A stretch of DNA of 64,000 nucleotides. Origin: Drosophila pseudoobscura (Eukaryota > Arthropoda > Insecta > Diptera > Drosophilidae). Shown here one piece after another: positions 9,739-22,382 of this stretch. A program made the position numbers and the translations under genes. Below the pieces are notes generated by a model. That model worked only from the letters and a program-made list of their open reading frames with translations. It had not been told where the DNA came from and did no database searches. How positions within the stretch are numbered: the first letter of the stretch is position 1; the number at the start of each line of letters is the position of its first letter. Location of the stretch: positions 11,966,001-12,030,000 of the forward strand of contig NC_046679.1 of assembly GCF_009870125.1 (NCBI RefSeq), read 5' to 3'.

Positions 9739-12463
9739 ATGGAGATAAACGCAGCGATGGCCTCGCACTCGCATTCGAAGCATATATAAAAGCTCTGTTG
9801 TATATTGGAGAAGGAGCGCACAAAGCAGAAGACGAGAAGAAAGATTTCTGTGTCATTGAACGAGGCGACGGCGACGACCAGGCAGGCAGAACAAGGAATA
9901 AACTCCTCCTCCCCTAGGAGCAGCTGCAGGTGCATAACTTTTCAAGGATACCCAGCTCTCTCTCTTTCTCTCTGAGAAAAACTTGCTCTTCTCTCCACAC
10001 ACTCTCTCTCTCTCTCTGTGTTACGATCGATATAGCAGCAATTAGTTCTCGTTTTCGTAGTAGTTTTTTCCTCTTGAGCAGTTCCTGGGTACATAACAGA
10101 CCGTCCAATTCCCATACCATTAGCTCGACAAAATCAATGCAACGAAAAGTGAACAGACATCGTGGAATAAAGCGGAAATATGTATTTTCCAAATTGTGTC
10201 TACATTTGGTGCGTGCCTACGAGTGTGTGTGTGCAATCATAATAACAAAAAAAAAACGCAGTGAAACGCGTTCTGCGCGTGTGGAAAATTAAAGCAAAGC
10301 AAAAAAAAAGACATTAAGCCACTGGCAAGATCACAGACAGACGCATACAAACACACCAGAGAACACACACACACATACAACAGCAACTGCACCCAGCGGA
10401 AAAAGGTTCGTCGACAAACCCCAGGCAGCAGCAGACGTCTCTGCACTGCTCTGCTTTGCTCTGCTCGTCTCGGCTCGGCTCTCTTTGTTGAATTCGTTTC
10501 AAGTGTGCATTCATCATTAATTAAGTGCCCCCGGTAGCCTGCTCCGGAGTCCAGGCTGGGGATACTCTTACGCACTTTTTGCTGCCGTTTTGTTTTTTAA
10601 AGTGTGTGTAACCTTTGCGAAGGAAAAATCAATAGCAACAGACGTAGACATTTATTTGCCGCTGTCTATGCGGGTATGTGTGCAGCCCTTGGCGTCCTCT
10701 GGTACTCCTTCCTCCTCCCAGCATTAGCCGTGGCCAGCAACAGCAACCCTTGCAGAACAAGAACCAGAACCCAGTCCAAAACCCAGTTCTCAAAAAACAA
10801 TGCCCAGGAAAACGAACAAATATTATAAATAAAAGGAAAAGTTCCCAGCTCTTGTGCTGCAACAACGACAGCCATACGGGGCCCGTAAAAAATCGTCACC
10901 GTCAGGCAGGGTCGTTGTCGTCGCTGTTGTTGTTGTTGTTGTTGCTGCCTCTGCCTCTGCTCATCGCTGCCGCCGTTCATTGAGCAAAAAGCTGTTCCAT
11001 AAGTTGTCGGCCACATCTCTGGTTGGCATTCCAGTCGACCATTTCTGCCTCGCGTCCAGCTTGCGCATGGCAGCCCTTGCACCTCCTCTCTGCTCCTCTC
11101 ATCGCCTGCGACCTGGTGTCTCATATCCTGGGAATGGAGTGGCCAACGAATACTCAAAAATTTCCAAATCCAAAACTCTTGCATTCGATTTACGTATATG
11201 TAAATATTTCCCATGATTTCTGAGGATTATCACCCCATTTCCTCAGGGAAATCGGAACAAAATTGTATGTCAACGCGAGAGTAGGGAATGTATCGTAGGC
11301 GTCCATTGGAATGCAAAAACCTGATACCTGATCACTGATACGTTGTCCTGCTTGGAGAGATTTCCATTTTATAGTATTTTCTGTATTTTCTGTATTTTTC
11401 TGATTACGAGATTTGTTTTCTTAGCTGACTGTCACCCCAAAAGAATCCGCCTAAAATGTATTAGTAACACCCACTAATAATGAAAGGTTTTTAAACGGCT
11501 ACAACGACACAGATTTCCTTCTGATTAGTTTTCGAACAGCTGGTTAGTTCAAAAGCCTGTTGAAACAGCTGTTAAAGACTTGGGAAAAAATAAAATGTGT
11601 TTCTTGTAAAATGGAAAAAAAACCATTAAAAGTTAGGCAGGTGCCTGCCTGCATTCACAAGTGATTAAAAGGATAATTGATAGGAGGTACTCCTTCAAAG
11701 ATACCCCTAATGGACACTTACGAGTAGTTATGGCCATATGACATTCGATTTTGTCAAAAAACAGCAGAAACGGCATGCAGTGAGAGCGAGAGAGCTGGTC
11801 TGGTGGCAACCAATAGGAATGCTCTCCAAACGAGGGCGTGCATATATAGTCGTCGCGCTCGCACTGCCTGCTTTTCGGCAAGAGGACTCACCGACCTTTC
11901 AACTAATTCAAGCGATATTCGGAAAATTGTATTATAATTATTAATTATCAAATGTCAGCGAACACTCATTTATTTATAAAGAATTTGTGTGGCCCCACAG
12001 ACCCTTCTCTCCACTCGACAGAATGTGTAATATATATGCGATAGAAGGGTGGGCTCTGGGCAGCAGGCTGATTGAGTTCCATGGAAACGGATTGACACAT
12101 GGCAGAGCGTCGGCTTCTAGGATATTCCTAGCTTCGGCATTATTTGAGATCTCTATTTCTTCTGATTTCTGCAAGCTCGGCATAGCTCCTGTGGCGTGGG
12201 AATCATCTCCGCAGCCAGCCTGAGATCAACATTCGGTGGCTTACGCTTAATCACGCGCACGCAGATTACGCTTCTCGCATTCCCCGGGCGGCAGCTTTGC
12301 ATTCTTCTGGTATCAGCTTACCGGAGGCCCCAGATATCCGACAACAGCTGGTGCTGGGGCTGGGGCTTGGGCTGGGATCACTGTATGGATTGGCACTCAC
12401 ATTTCAATTTCTTTTCACAGCTCGACCGACTCGCCCGCGGACGGAACCTAAAGATTGAGCAAG

Positions 12464-12499
12464 ATGGCTAACACGCAAGCAGGACACACTGTTTTATGA
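12464..12499 (+). CDS. Upstream ORF in the zinc-finger gene leader (11 codons)
   Basis: ATG at 12464 opens MANTQAGHTVL followed by a stop. It lies 44 bases after the likely leader acceptor and 107 bases ahead of the main start, with a good context (AAGATGG). It could reduce translation of the main frame. No protein function is claimed. Confidence 0.35.
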   Translation: MANTQAGHTVL

Positions 12500-12605
12500 C
12501 TCTGAGGGGGATCCCAGAGAGCGATCAAACGTGCGAGAGAGCGCGAAGAGAGAGTCCAAGAGTGAATTAGCAGCCAGAGAGAAGGAAGCAACCAAGGCCG
12601 CCATC

Positions 12606-15600
12606 ATGGTCGACAGCGTGCAGTGCCCCGTGTGCACCTTGTACCTGCATGCGGGTATGAACCTCTCCGACCATCTGGAGACGCATCCCAAGGAGCAGGT
12701 CATCAAGGCGCTGGTGCAGATGACAATTGTGGGCAACACTGGCATGGGCAATGCCCTGGCGGCGGCCATGCTGGGCGATGGCTCATCAGCAGCAGCGGGA
12801 GGTGGTGCAGATGCTGCCGGTGGCTCCGACGACACCGCCGCCACCGCCTCGACGTCGTCTCCAACTGTGGCTGATGTTAAGCCAGTTGTTGTGTCCGCCA
12901 GCTCATCGATAGCCTCTAATGCGCCGCCGCCCCTCTCCTCCTCACTAACTTCCCCCTCCCACTCCCACTCCTCCTCCTCCGTTGCTGCCACAGCGAACAG
13001 CAGCAGCAGCAGCAGCAGCAAATTGAGCAATCCACCGATGAAAGCACTGAAATGCGCACCGCCCACGACTGAGGCGCGAGCCAACAACACATCCGCACCC
13101 ACCACAAACAGCGCCATGGCCGCACTGTACCAGCCACCGCTGGTCACCACGGACTATCGCTACACTAATCAACAGCAGCAGCAGCAGCAACAACAACCAC
13201 AACAGCAGACGAGCTTTGGGCGTGGTGCCACCACCGCCACAGCCACCGCCACCGCCACTTTGGTAATACCGCAGGTGCCACAGCAGCACTTCCTCGCCAG
13301 CAGCCATCAGCAGCAGCAGCAGCAGCAGACCCACTTTGCCCATCAGCAGCAACAGCATCCTGGCCTGAAATTTACCTACGCCACCACGCTGCCGCCCCCT
13401 CCGCCGCTGCAGGTGAGTGCCAAGGCCACAAAATGTTGCCCCTGAGATCCATTCCATCAGATGCAAAAGGGTTTGCATTTGGCAACCAAATCCTTGGTTT
13501 CGCTCACAAAGTTTCCTCTTTTATTGCAGCTCTTCACGCAGCAGCAGCAGCAACAGCAGCAGCAGACAGGAGCACAACCGCACCAGAAACCTCCTCCCGC
13601 CTATGGAGCCGCCATCAGTCAAATACGATCTCAGCACAACCAAAACAAGCAGCAGCACCAGCAACACCAGCAACAGCAGCAGCAGCAACATGTGACCGTT
13701 CATCATAACGTTACCCTGGCACCACCGACGACCACAACAGCAGCCGCTGGAGGAAAGCATAGCGGCAAAGCACACACGGAAGTATTCCTGAATCCCCCAC
13801 CACCGCCGCTGCCACCGCAGGCGCACGGGCAGCACCAGCAGCATCATCACCATCCGCAACAACAGCAGCAGCAGCAGGCACAGCAGTCCGCGATGCCAGT
13901 GGCCCTAACAACGGGTGCCACCAGACAGCAACAGCAGCCGGTGACCTTGCAGACCTACGGATCGAGTGTGGGAAGCTGCAGCTCTTCCTCCCTGCCCGCC
14001 ATATCGACGGCTGGTCGAACGAGCCGCCAGACCAACTCTCCCTTCGGGGCATTGCTCAATGCTGCGGCGGCTGCGGCCAGCTCCTCGCCCTCGTCCGCAT
14101 CGGCCGCCTCGGTGCTGCGCTACGCGGAGTCGCCGGTGGCCCATTATCTGGAGCGGGAGAACGGGGACTTCATTGTCCAGGAGACGCCCAAGCACATTGT
14201 GGAGTGCGTCGAGAAGGAGGACGGGGAGTTCTCCGTGATCGAGCGCATTTACCAGTCGCCTCCGAGTGTGCTCCACATACACGACGACGACGAGGACGAC
14301 GACGACGACGACGACGATGAAGAGGAGGAGGAGGAGAACGAGACGGCCCTGCAGGACGAGCACGAACATGTGGAGGATGGGGACGATGAGCGGGACGAGA
14401 ACAGCCGCTGCCGGAACTTGACCAAAACAACGAAGAAGTCGCGCAAGACAAAGCCCAAGCGACCCTCAAAGAAGAGCCCCCGGCAACACCACTCGGACGA
14501 AGAGTTCATGAGCATCAGCAGCGGCTGCGAGAGCGACTCCGAGTCCGAGTCCGATACGAAGGTGGAGGTCCAGGCGGTGGCGCTACCCCCTCTGTGCACG
14601 GCCCCCTCCACGAGCAGTGCCGCGGCGGCCGCCGCAGTGGCCTCCGCGTCCACCCTAGCAGACGGCCATTCGAACTCCACCTCGAACTCCAATTCGAACT
14701 CAAACACCAAGTCCAAGAAGAACCGCATCACAGTGCTCAGCGATGTGCCGCTCAACATGAACGAGTACCTCGATCTGATGGGCAACATCGTGGCCTCCAG
14801 CCGCATCGGCACCTCTCGCCCGTTTGCCGCCGTGGCGCCCATACCACTGGTCAAGGTCGAGAAGGAGGAGCCCATAGATGAGTACGACAATTCGGGGCAT
14901 TCGGATGCGACGGATCCCATGCTGCTGATGGATCACAAGCCCAGCCTGGAGCAGAGCTGTGGCGGAGGACATGGCACCACCAGCGTCATCCGCATGGCCA
15001 GCGGCATGTCGGCGGCCACGGAGGACTTCACCCAGCCGCCGCCCATGAAGGTCGAGGTCGAGCCAACGACGCTGCTACCTCAGCGGTTCTCGACTCCTGC
15101 CCAGCTTCGTGGACCCAAGAAATTAGTCATCAAACCAAAGGCCACGGCAACGACGACGACGGCGGCGACGGCGACAACAAAACAAAAGACTGACACCCCA
15201 TCTTCCTCGAGCGCGGATCCGCTGCTGCCCTCAACATCAACATCCACCTGCAACTCCCTATCCATATCAAAATCCGGCACGGAGCTGGTCCACATCAAGA
15301 GCGAGATCACGGAGATGCCGTCGAGCAGCATCCTCGAGAAGCATCTGACCACACGGAAGCACTCGACGGTGAACGACGACGATGCTCGCGTGCTGCTGGA
15401 GTTTGCCAATTCGAAGCAGCCGGCGACGCTCGCAGGCACCGCCTCCAGCACCACCTTTGTGGTGAATGCCAATTCGGGCTTCCCCTCAGCGGGCTCCGTG
15501 TTTGCCAGCAGCACAGCGCACAGCAGCACGGGCCAGAAGACGGGCCAAGCCAAGCCGGGCGAGGAGTACATTCTGCCGGACAACAATCTGGAGGTGGACG

Positions 15601-18495
15601 AAATTGTGATATCCTCCTCGTCCTCCTACGCCTCATCCGTGGCGCAGGTCCATCCGTCGCTGCCGCTGTCGCTCCAGCCGCCCGCAGCGGCCGCATCCAT
15701 TAACGACTTCAATTTCCTATACCAGCAGACCACGAGCACGGCCACGACGTCCGCCAACTGCGCCTACTTCACGCCCTTCGCCCTTCGACAACAACAGCAG
15801 CAGCAGCAACAGACGCAGCACGGAGTCAGCGATGCCACGAATGCAGCCACCTTGGCCTCCTCTTCCAGCAATTCCTCGGCGATGGATCACGACTCGATGA
15901 ACGCCACCTTTCGGGTGGCCAAGACGCAGTCGCTTCAGTCCTGGTATCAGCTAGATCAAGACCACGATCCACAGCATGAGTCTGCAGTAGCAGCCGCTGC
16001 CGCAGCAGCATCGGGCACGGGAGCGGGAGCGGGAGCCTCCTCTTCCAGCCAAAACCAGAACCATGAAGGCGCCCAGCCCACCAACTTCAATGCCGCGTTG
16101 GCTGCCGTCGATTGCTGCAGTGTGGCCGTCGATGGCGATGTCAAGTATCTGGATCTGGACGCGTGCAAGCGGGAGCAGCTGAGCAGCAGCAGCAATCTGC
16201 CATCGGCATCCGCCTCCACATCGACAACATCCTCATCGTTCGCTGGGGCGGCCACGGAGAGCAGCCTCGTGGGGGGCCTCAACATACGCACCGATGAGAA
16301 AATGCCCGCCAAGGGCGAAATCTCAGAGCAGGAGAGCAACTGCGACATCGAGAACTCGTGGAGTCAGTCGGTAAGTGATGATCCTTGGTGATCCTTTTGA
16401 ATCCTCCATATATTTCTCATGAATAATTGTTTTAGGTGTACGGCGACATATCACAGCGATACTTTAGGAATCAGTTCACTGGCGGCTACAACCCCGACTG
16501 GCGGCAGGACTACTATCCGGTGCAGGATCTCAGCGGCCAGCAGCGGGAGCACAAGCGGTAAATGCGGAACGAATCCGGAGTAAACCAGAGTACATTATGC
16601 TCTTGAAACTCTTTTGCAGATTCGATTTTAATGCTGTCGACGAGGAGGCCTCATCCAGCTCCAGAAAGAGTCATCTAATTGATGAGCAGCCGGCAGCCAC
16701 CACTTCCTCAGCGTCTTCGGCATTGCTGGCTGGTCCACCAATCGCTTCAACGTCCAGGGCTGCCGCTGAGGCGGCGGAGGCGGCAGCTTCGGCCGCTTTG
16801 GCGCAGCGCAAGCCGCAGCGTCGCAAGCTCTACAAGTGTCCGCATTGCGAGGCCATCTTCGAGAAGCTCAAGGACCGGAATGCGCACATGATTGGCGAGC
16901 ACAACTATGTGCGTCAGAATCGACGCCTGATTTGCACGCAGCCGCAGATTAGCGCCCCGATGCTACCGCCACCCCCGTCCCAGCAGCAACAGCACCAGCA
17001 GCTGCTCATGCACGCGGGCGTGGGCGTGGGCAACGGCGGCGATGAAGCCATGCATGAGGATTCCAAAGATGGCATTGTCAAGATCAAGCAGGAACAGTGC
17101 CAGGACAGGCCGGATGTGGAGCAGATCGAGACCAGCCCCGAGCTACTGACCGATGTCAAGGATGCCGAGCTGCTGGGCATTGGCGATGGCGATGCGGATG
17201 GGGATGGTGATATCAAGCCGCCCAGCCAGCTGGACCACAAAATGACCCTCCCGCCACTGGCGATGACCACGCCGGCCGCCAAATTGGCGGCCCTATATCG
17301 AATGCTTATTTCCTACAACGAGTCCAAGCTGGGACAGGAGCGCAACAACCTCAACGAGCTGGAGCAGAAGGCGATGGAGAAGTCCATCTTCCTGTGCTAT
17401 GTCTGCCGCACCGACTTCCCCTCCGTTAAGCTCTACGATGCGCATCTCACGGAGCATCCCGCCGAGTGCTTCACCTGTGGCAAGAAATTCTATAGGTGGA
17501 AGAACTTCTCCCTGCATCTGAAGCGCCACTTGGGCTGGAAGGAGTTCGGCTGCTATGTCTGCGACAAGAAGTTTGTCGTGCGCAGCGCTCTCGTGGAGCA
17601 CATGCGGATGCACACGGGCCAGACGCCGCTCAAGTGCAAGATATGCGGTGAGTCCCACAACCGGCACAGCCGTAGCCCCTAGAATTGTTCCTAATAAAAC
17701 TTTCCTTGATTGACAGGCAAAAAGTTTAAGCGGTACTCGAATTTGACGCAGCACCGCAAGCGTCACACAAAGGTGATGGTGCGCAAGAAGGAGTACGTGT
17801 GTCACTGCGGCGAGGTGCTGCCGTCGAAGGCGCGCTTTCTCTGGCACAAGGAGACGCACGATGTGAAGCCCAAGTGCTGCCCGTACTGCTGCGATCGATT
17901 CGTGCACGCCAACTCGCTGCGCCGCCACATACGGCTGGCTCACTCGGATAAGTTTGACTACGCCGAGCCGATGGAGTGCCCCATGTGCAAGCAGATCTTT
18001 GCCAAGACCTCGATCAAGGCGCACATGGCCACGCACTCGACTGATCCGCAGTACGACTGCGCCATCTGCAACAAGAGCTTCTCCACCAAATGGAATCTCA
18101 AGATACACTCGTGGGTGCACGCCAATCGGACGGCGAAACCGTTCAAGTGCGAGTACTGCCCAAAGGCGTTTGTGCGAGAGCTGGACTTCAAGAACCACAT
18201 CAACGCACACAAGCAGATCAAGCCGTACACCTGCGAGTACTGCGGCTGCAAGTTCATACGAAAGTACAACTACATGCGGCACCGACGCGAGCACCACGGC
18301 ACCAAGAAGTTCACCTGCGACCAGTGCGACAAGTCATTCCATCGGCACTACTATCTGATCGAGCACCGGCGCATGCACACCGGCGAGCGACCCTTCACTT
18401 GCACCATATGCGGCAAGAGCTCCACCACCAAGACCAATCACAACAAGCATCTGAAAATCCATCACTCGCGTGATCCCTTCACCGTGGAGGTCTAA
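12606..18495 (+). CDS. Large polyglutamine C2H2 zinc-finger protein
   Basis: Five coding exons: 12606-13412, 13530-16370, 16436-16557, 16620-17647 and 17717-18495. GT/AG borders and phases agree, giving 1858 codons plus stop. The start is the first ATG of the frame, in a strong context (CCATCATGG). A lone N-terminal C2H2 finger (CPVCTLYLHAGMNLSDHLE) begins the protein. A very long low-complexity region follows: Q-, S-, T- and A-rich, with an Asp/Glu block encoded at 14281-14340. About thirteen more C2H2 modules lie in the last two exons, one of them atypical (YVCHCGEV). Several linkers resemble TGERPF. The tandem array implies sequence-specific nuclear DNA binding, and the Q-rich part suggests a transcriptional regulator. 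I do not recognise the exact family name. The tail ends HHSRDPFTVEV. Confidence 0.9.
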
Positions 18496-19680
18496 ATGAA
18501 TAATAATCCAACTAACGTCTAATATAATCCATTAACTAGGTAGTTGTTCATGACTCTTCTCTGTGTGTACTACGTGTGTGTGTGTCTCTGCTGATACAAA
18601 AGCAAAACAAAACCACAACAACAACAAATTAGTATTACTTATCGAACTATATATATATATTTAGTTTACATATGCGAATGCCAATTCTTGATAATGTCAG
18701 ACAACAAAAATGTCGTGTTTTAAATACAAGACAGACAGATAGACAGACAAACGAAACGAAACTAAACGAAACAAACAATTATCACAATAACAACATTTTG
18801 CTAATCGTACATTTTGGATGTGGTTTAAGAACTTAGCTAAATGTAAAGTGTTTTTTCTTTCCCATCCCAGACCCCATCTTCCAAATTCCCCGCCGACGTG
18901 CGACAGGTGGGGCACGTGAATCGCGGAATCGTTTTGCCTGCTTTAATCCCGTTTAGTTTAAACACATTTTAGTGAAATATGGCATACCTAGGTCAGTGCA
19001 ATATACATATAAGTATACATCAATTACTTATGATGCCGGAAAACCCCTTTAGTTTCTGTAATTTAGTTCACAATAGGTTTATTCATTTATGTATGTATCT
19101 ATGGGTATGCGGGAGGCGAAGCCCCACACATAGTTAATTTAAGTTAGCCACAATTGGTTCTACAACTTTCGAGTTATCCAAACTTGAGCACATTCTAAGC
19201 GAAGGACATACAATACATACAATACACAGAAAACGAATCCCATCTAACAACTTGTTATATAATTTGTATTTTTCTAATTGAAGAGACTACTACTCTCTGC
19301 CAGCAATCGAACGTAAGCGAACACAACTGTCATATTGGATAAACAATTTCGATGTACGTAGAATATTCTTGATTTATAGTAGTTGCAACTTCTCTAGGCT
19401 ATTTTAATGGATTGTTTCAATGGTTTAAAGCATCAATTAGTTAAAATTTCTAGCATTAAGTGAACACAACATTAAGTCTAAATGAAATTTCATAATAATA
19501 TATGCATCCATGCATCCATAATGATAACAAAGAAAAAAAAATACAAAAAAATGAAAACCAAACAATTTTAAAATATTTACAAATTACATACAAATTTCAA
19601 TGAGAACTAATGGAAAGAATCCCATTCTATGGAGGAAATAAATTCAATTTATGGATAATTACAAAACAATAAACCGCCTA
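18496..19680 (+). other. Probable 3' UTR of the zinc-finger gene
   Basis: About 1.2 kb of AT-rich sequence without coding potential follows the stop. Two AATAAA signals near its end (19637-19642 and 19668-19673) suggest that the transcript ends around 19660-19700, about 140 bp before the 5S array. Confidence 0.6.
19637..19673 (+). terminator. Paired polyadenylation signals of the zinc-finger gene
   Basis: AATAAA occurs at 19637-19642 and again at 19668-19673, the strongest candidates downstream of the stop at 18495. Confidence 0.55.
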
Positions 19681-19989
19681 CATGTTTTATTATATCGCAT
19701 TAATGGTTGTATTTATCAAAAACCAACAGAGGTGAGTGTCTCCGCAGAACAAGCCTTTAAAAAATACCACAGTCATGGAAGTCCTTTGGAAATAACTAGA
19801 AATCATGTTAAACTGGACTAACTTTGTTAAGGACATACAGGCCTCCCATATCACATCCAATCGCTGCCAGCAGATCCTAGTCTAGTCGTTTGAACTAAAA
19901 ACACATCCTATTGTTAGTTTCGGTCAAACCGAATGCTCCAGTCGAAGGCAGAACACAAAGGAAAACCAACGTTCAGCTCTCAGGCTTTC

Positions 19990-20109
19990 GCCAACGACCA
20001 TACTACGCTGAATACATCGGTTCTCGTCCGATCACCGAAATTAAGCAGCGTCGGGCGCGGTTAGTACTTAGATGGGGGACCGCTTGGGAACACCGCGTGT
20101 TGTTGGCTT
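19990..20109 (+). rRNA. 5SrRNA: 5S rRNA, copy 1
   Basis: 120 bp starting GCCAACGACCATACTACGCT and ending GTGTTGTTGGCTT, matching Drosophila 5S rRNA, with the internal Pol III control region intact (AGCAGCGTCGGGCGCGGTT). The 5' and 3' ends pair as helix I. A run of six T nine bases downstream is the Pol III terminator. From memory, D. melanogaster reads ACCACGC where this reads ACTACGC, and GGCCT at the end where this reads GGCTT. Confidence 0.96.
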
Positions 20110-20442
20110 CGTCACCAACTTTTTTGCCTTTTGTCGTATTTTCGTTTCGTTTTTCATTTTTTCTTTTTTCGTTTTTATTTTCCTTTAATTATATTTTGGC
20201 TAAGGGACATGGATAAAATTAAAATTTATATTACTTTTGTTCGAAGGGGAACGGCATCGGGTTTTCTTTTTCTAAGTAAATGCATAAATACAGGCATCCC
20301 ATATCACACCCAATCCCTGCCAGCAGATCCTAGTCTAGTCGTTTAAACTAAAAACCCACCCTATTGTTAGTCTTGGTCAAACCGAATGCTCCAGTCGAAG
20401 GCAGAACACAAAGGAAAACCAACGTTCAGCTCTTAGGCTTTC

Positions 20443-20562
20443 GCCAACGACCATACTACGCTGAATACATCGGTTCTCGTCCGATCACCGAAATTAAGCA
20501 GCGTCGGGCGCGGTTAGTACTTAGATGGGGGACCGCTTGGGAACACCGCGTGTTGTTGGCTT
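20443..20562 (+). rRNA. 5SrRNA: 5S rRNA, copy 2
   Basis: The gene body is the same as copy 1 by eye. Its upstream flank has the CTTAGGCTT variant shared only with copy 3. The downstream spacer is almost the same as that of copy 1 (GGGGAACGGCATCGGG form). Terminator of six T. Confidence 0.96.
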
Positions 20563-20895
20563 CGTCACCAACTTTTTTGCCTTTTGTCGTATTTTCGTTT
20601 CGTTTTTCATTTTTTCTTTTTTCGTTTTTATTTTCCTTTAATTATATTTTGGCTAAGGGACATGGATAAAATTAAAATTTATATTACTTTTGTTCGAAGG
20701 GGAACGGCATCGGGTTTTCTTTTTCTAAGTAAATGCATAAATACAGGCATCCCATATCACACCCAATCCCTGCCAGCAGATCCTAGTCTAGTCGTTTAAA
20801 CTAAAAACCCACCCTATTGTTAGTCTTGGTCAAACCGAATGCTCCAGTCGAAGGCAGAACACAAAGGAAAACCAACGTTCAGCTCTTAGGCTTTC

Positions 20896-21015
20896 GCCAA
20901 CGACCATACTACGCTGAATACATCGGTTCTCGTCCGATCACCGAAATTAAGCAGCGTCGGGCGCGGTTAGTACTTAGATGGGGGACCGCTTGGGAACACC
21001 GCGTGTTGTTGGCTT
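20896..21015 (+). rRNA. 5SrRNA: 5S rRNA, copy 3
   Basis: Same gene body as copy 1. The upstream flank carries the CTTAGGCTT variant. The downstream spacer switches to a different subtype (TTTAAATTTC form) with an expanded TTTTTCG block. Terminator run of five T. Confidence 0.96.
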
Positions 21016-21355
21016 CGTCACCAACTTTTTGCCTTTTGTCGTATTTTCGTTTCGTTTTTTCTTTTTTCGTTTTTCGTTTTTCGTTTTTATTTTTCTTTAA
21101 TTATATTTTGGCTAAGGGACATGGATAAAATTTAAATTTCTAATTACTTTTGTTCGAAGTGGAACGGCATTGGGTTTTCTTTTTCTAAGTAAATGCATAA
21201 ATACAGGCATCCCATATCACACCCAATCCCTGCCAGCAGATCTTAGTCTAGTCGTTTGAACTAAAAACACATCCTATTGTTAGTTTTGGTCAAACCGAAT
21301 GCTCCAGTCGAAGGCAGAACACAAAGGAAAACCAACGTTCAGCTCTCAGGCTTTC

Positions 21356-21475
21356 GCCAACGACCATACTACGCTGAATACATCGGTTCTCGTCCGATCA
21401 CCGAAATTAAGCAGCGTCGGGCGCGGTTAGTACTTAGATGGGGGACCGCTTGGGAACACCGCGTGTTGTTGGCTT
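21356..21475 (+). rRNA. 5SrRNA: 5S rRNA, copy 4
   Basis: Same gene body. The downstream spacer has the ACTAAAATTTC and TTTGTTTGAAG variants, shared with copy 6. Terminator of six T. Confidence 0.96.
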
Positions 21476-21815
21476 CGTCACCAACTTTTTTGCCTTTTGT
21501 CGTATTTTCGTTTCGTTTTTTCTTTTTTCGTTTTTCGTTTTTCGTTTTTATTTTTCTTTAATTATATTTTGGCTAAGGGACATGGATAAAACTAAAATTT
21601 CTAATTACTTTTGTTTGAAGTGGAACGGCATTGGGTTTTCTTTTTCTAAGTAAATGCATAAATACAGGCATCCCATATCACACCCAATCCCTACCAGCAG
21701 ATCCTAGTCTAGTCGTTTGAACTAAAGCACATCCTATTGTTAGTTTTGGTCAAACCGAATGCTCCAGTCGAAGGCAGAACACAAAGGAAAACCAACGTTC
21801 AGCTCTCAGGCTTTC

Positions 21816-21935
21816 GCCAACGACCATACTACGCTGAATACATCGGTTCTCGTCCGATCACCGAAATTAAGCAGCGTCGGGCGCGGTTAGTACTTAGATG
21901 GGGGACCGCTTGGGAACACCGCGTGTTGTTGGCTT
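21816..21935 (+). rRNA. 5SrRNA: 5S rRNA, copy 5
   Basis: Same gene body. The upstream flank carries a small deletion (ACTAAAGCACATCC). The downstream spacer has the TTTAAATTTC form shared with copy 3, but a contracted T-rich block. This is the shortest unit, 447 bp to the next start. Confidence 0.96.
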
Positions 21936-22262
21936 CGTCACCAACTTTTTTGCCTTTTGTCGTATTTTCGTTTCGTTTTTTCTTTTTTCGTTTTTATTTT
22001 TCTTTAATTATATTTTGGCTAAGGGACATGGATAAAATTTAAATTTCTAATTACTTTTGTTCGAAGTGGAACGGCATTGGGTTTTCTTTTTCTAAGTAAA
22101 TGCATAAATACAGGCATCCCATATCACACCCAATCCCTGCCAGCAGATCTTAGTCTAGTCGTTTGAACTAAAAACACATCCTATTGTTAGTTTTGGTCAA
22201 ACCGAATGCTCCAGTCGAAGGCAGAACACAAAGGAAAACCAACGTTCAGCTCTCAGGCTTTC

Positions 22263-22382
22263 GCCAACGACCATACTACGCTGAATACATCGGTTCTCGT
22301 CCGATCACCGAAATTAAGCAGCGTCGGGCGCGGTTAGTACTTAGATGGGGGACCGCTTGGGAACACCGCGTGTTGTTGGCTT
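22263..22382 (+). rRNA. 5SrRNA: 5S rRNA, copy 6
   Basis: Same gene body. The spacer form (ACTAAAATTTC, TTTGTTTGAAG) matches copy 4, so copies 3-4 and 5-6 look like a duplicated pair. Terminator of six T. Confidence 0.96.

Larger units (their letters stand above)
8976..12605. other. CstF64 upstream flank, then probable promoter, 5' leader and leader intron of the zinc-finger gene
   Basis: 8976-9480 is AT-rich spacer between divergent genes. From about 9490 the + strand looks like a Drosophila 5' leader, with A-rich runs, a CA microsatellite at 9697-9738 and many short unrelated frames. No long coding frame is convincing up to 12605. A strong acceptor (pyrimidine tract plus CACAG, ending 12420) suggests that the leader is spliced to an exon starting at 12421. 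A second TATA-like site with GAGA motifs near 11780-11850 could be an alternative promoter. Confidence 0.5.

Noticed and set aside
12531-12605. Extended N-terminus (RESAKRESKSELAAREKE...) for the zinc-finger protein
   Set aside because: The frame opens with GTG, not ATG. The first ATG is at 12606, in a better context and directly before the conserved lone finger.
12494-14920. Long Ser/Leu/Val-rich minus-strand frames (218, 223 codons)
   Set aside because: Reverse readings of CAG/GCC-rich repeats in the zinc-finger gene.
17293-18297. 334-codon minus-strand frame
   Set aside because: Antisense shadow of the zinc-finger exons. Its Leu/Val/His-rich product is typical of reading fingers backwards, and it crosses an intron of the real gene.
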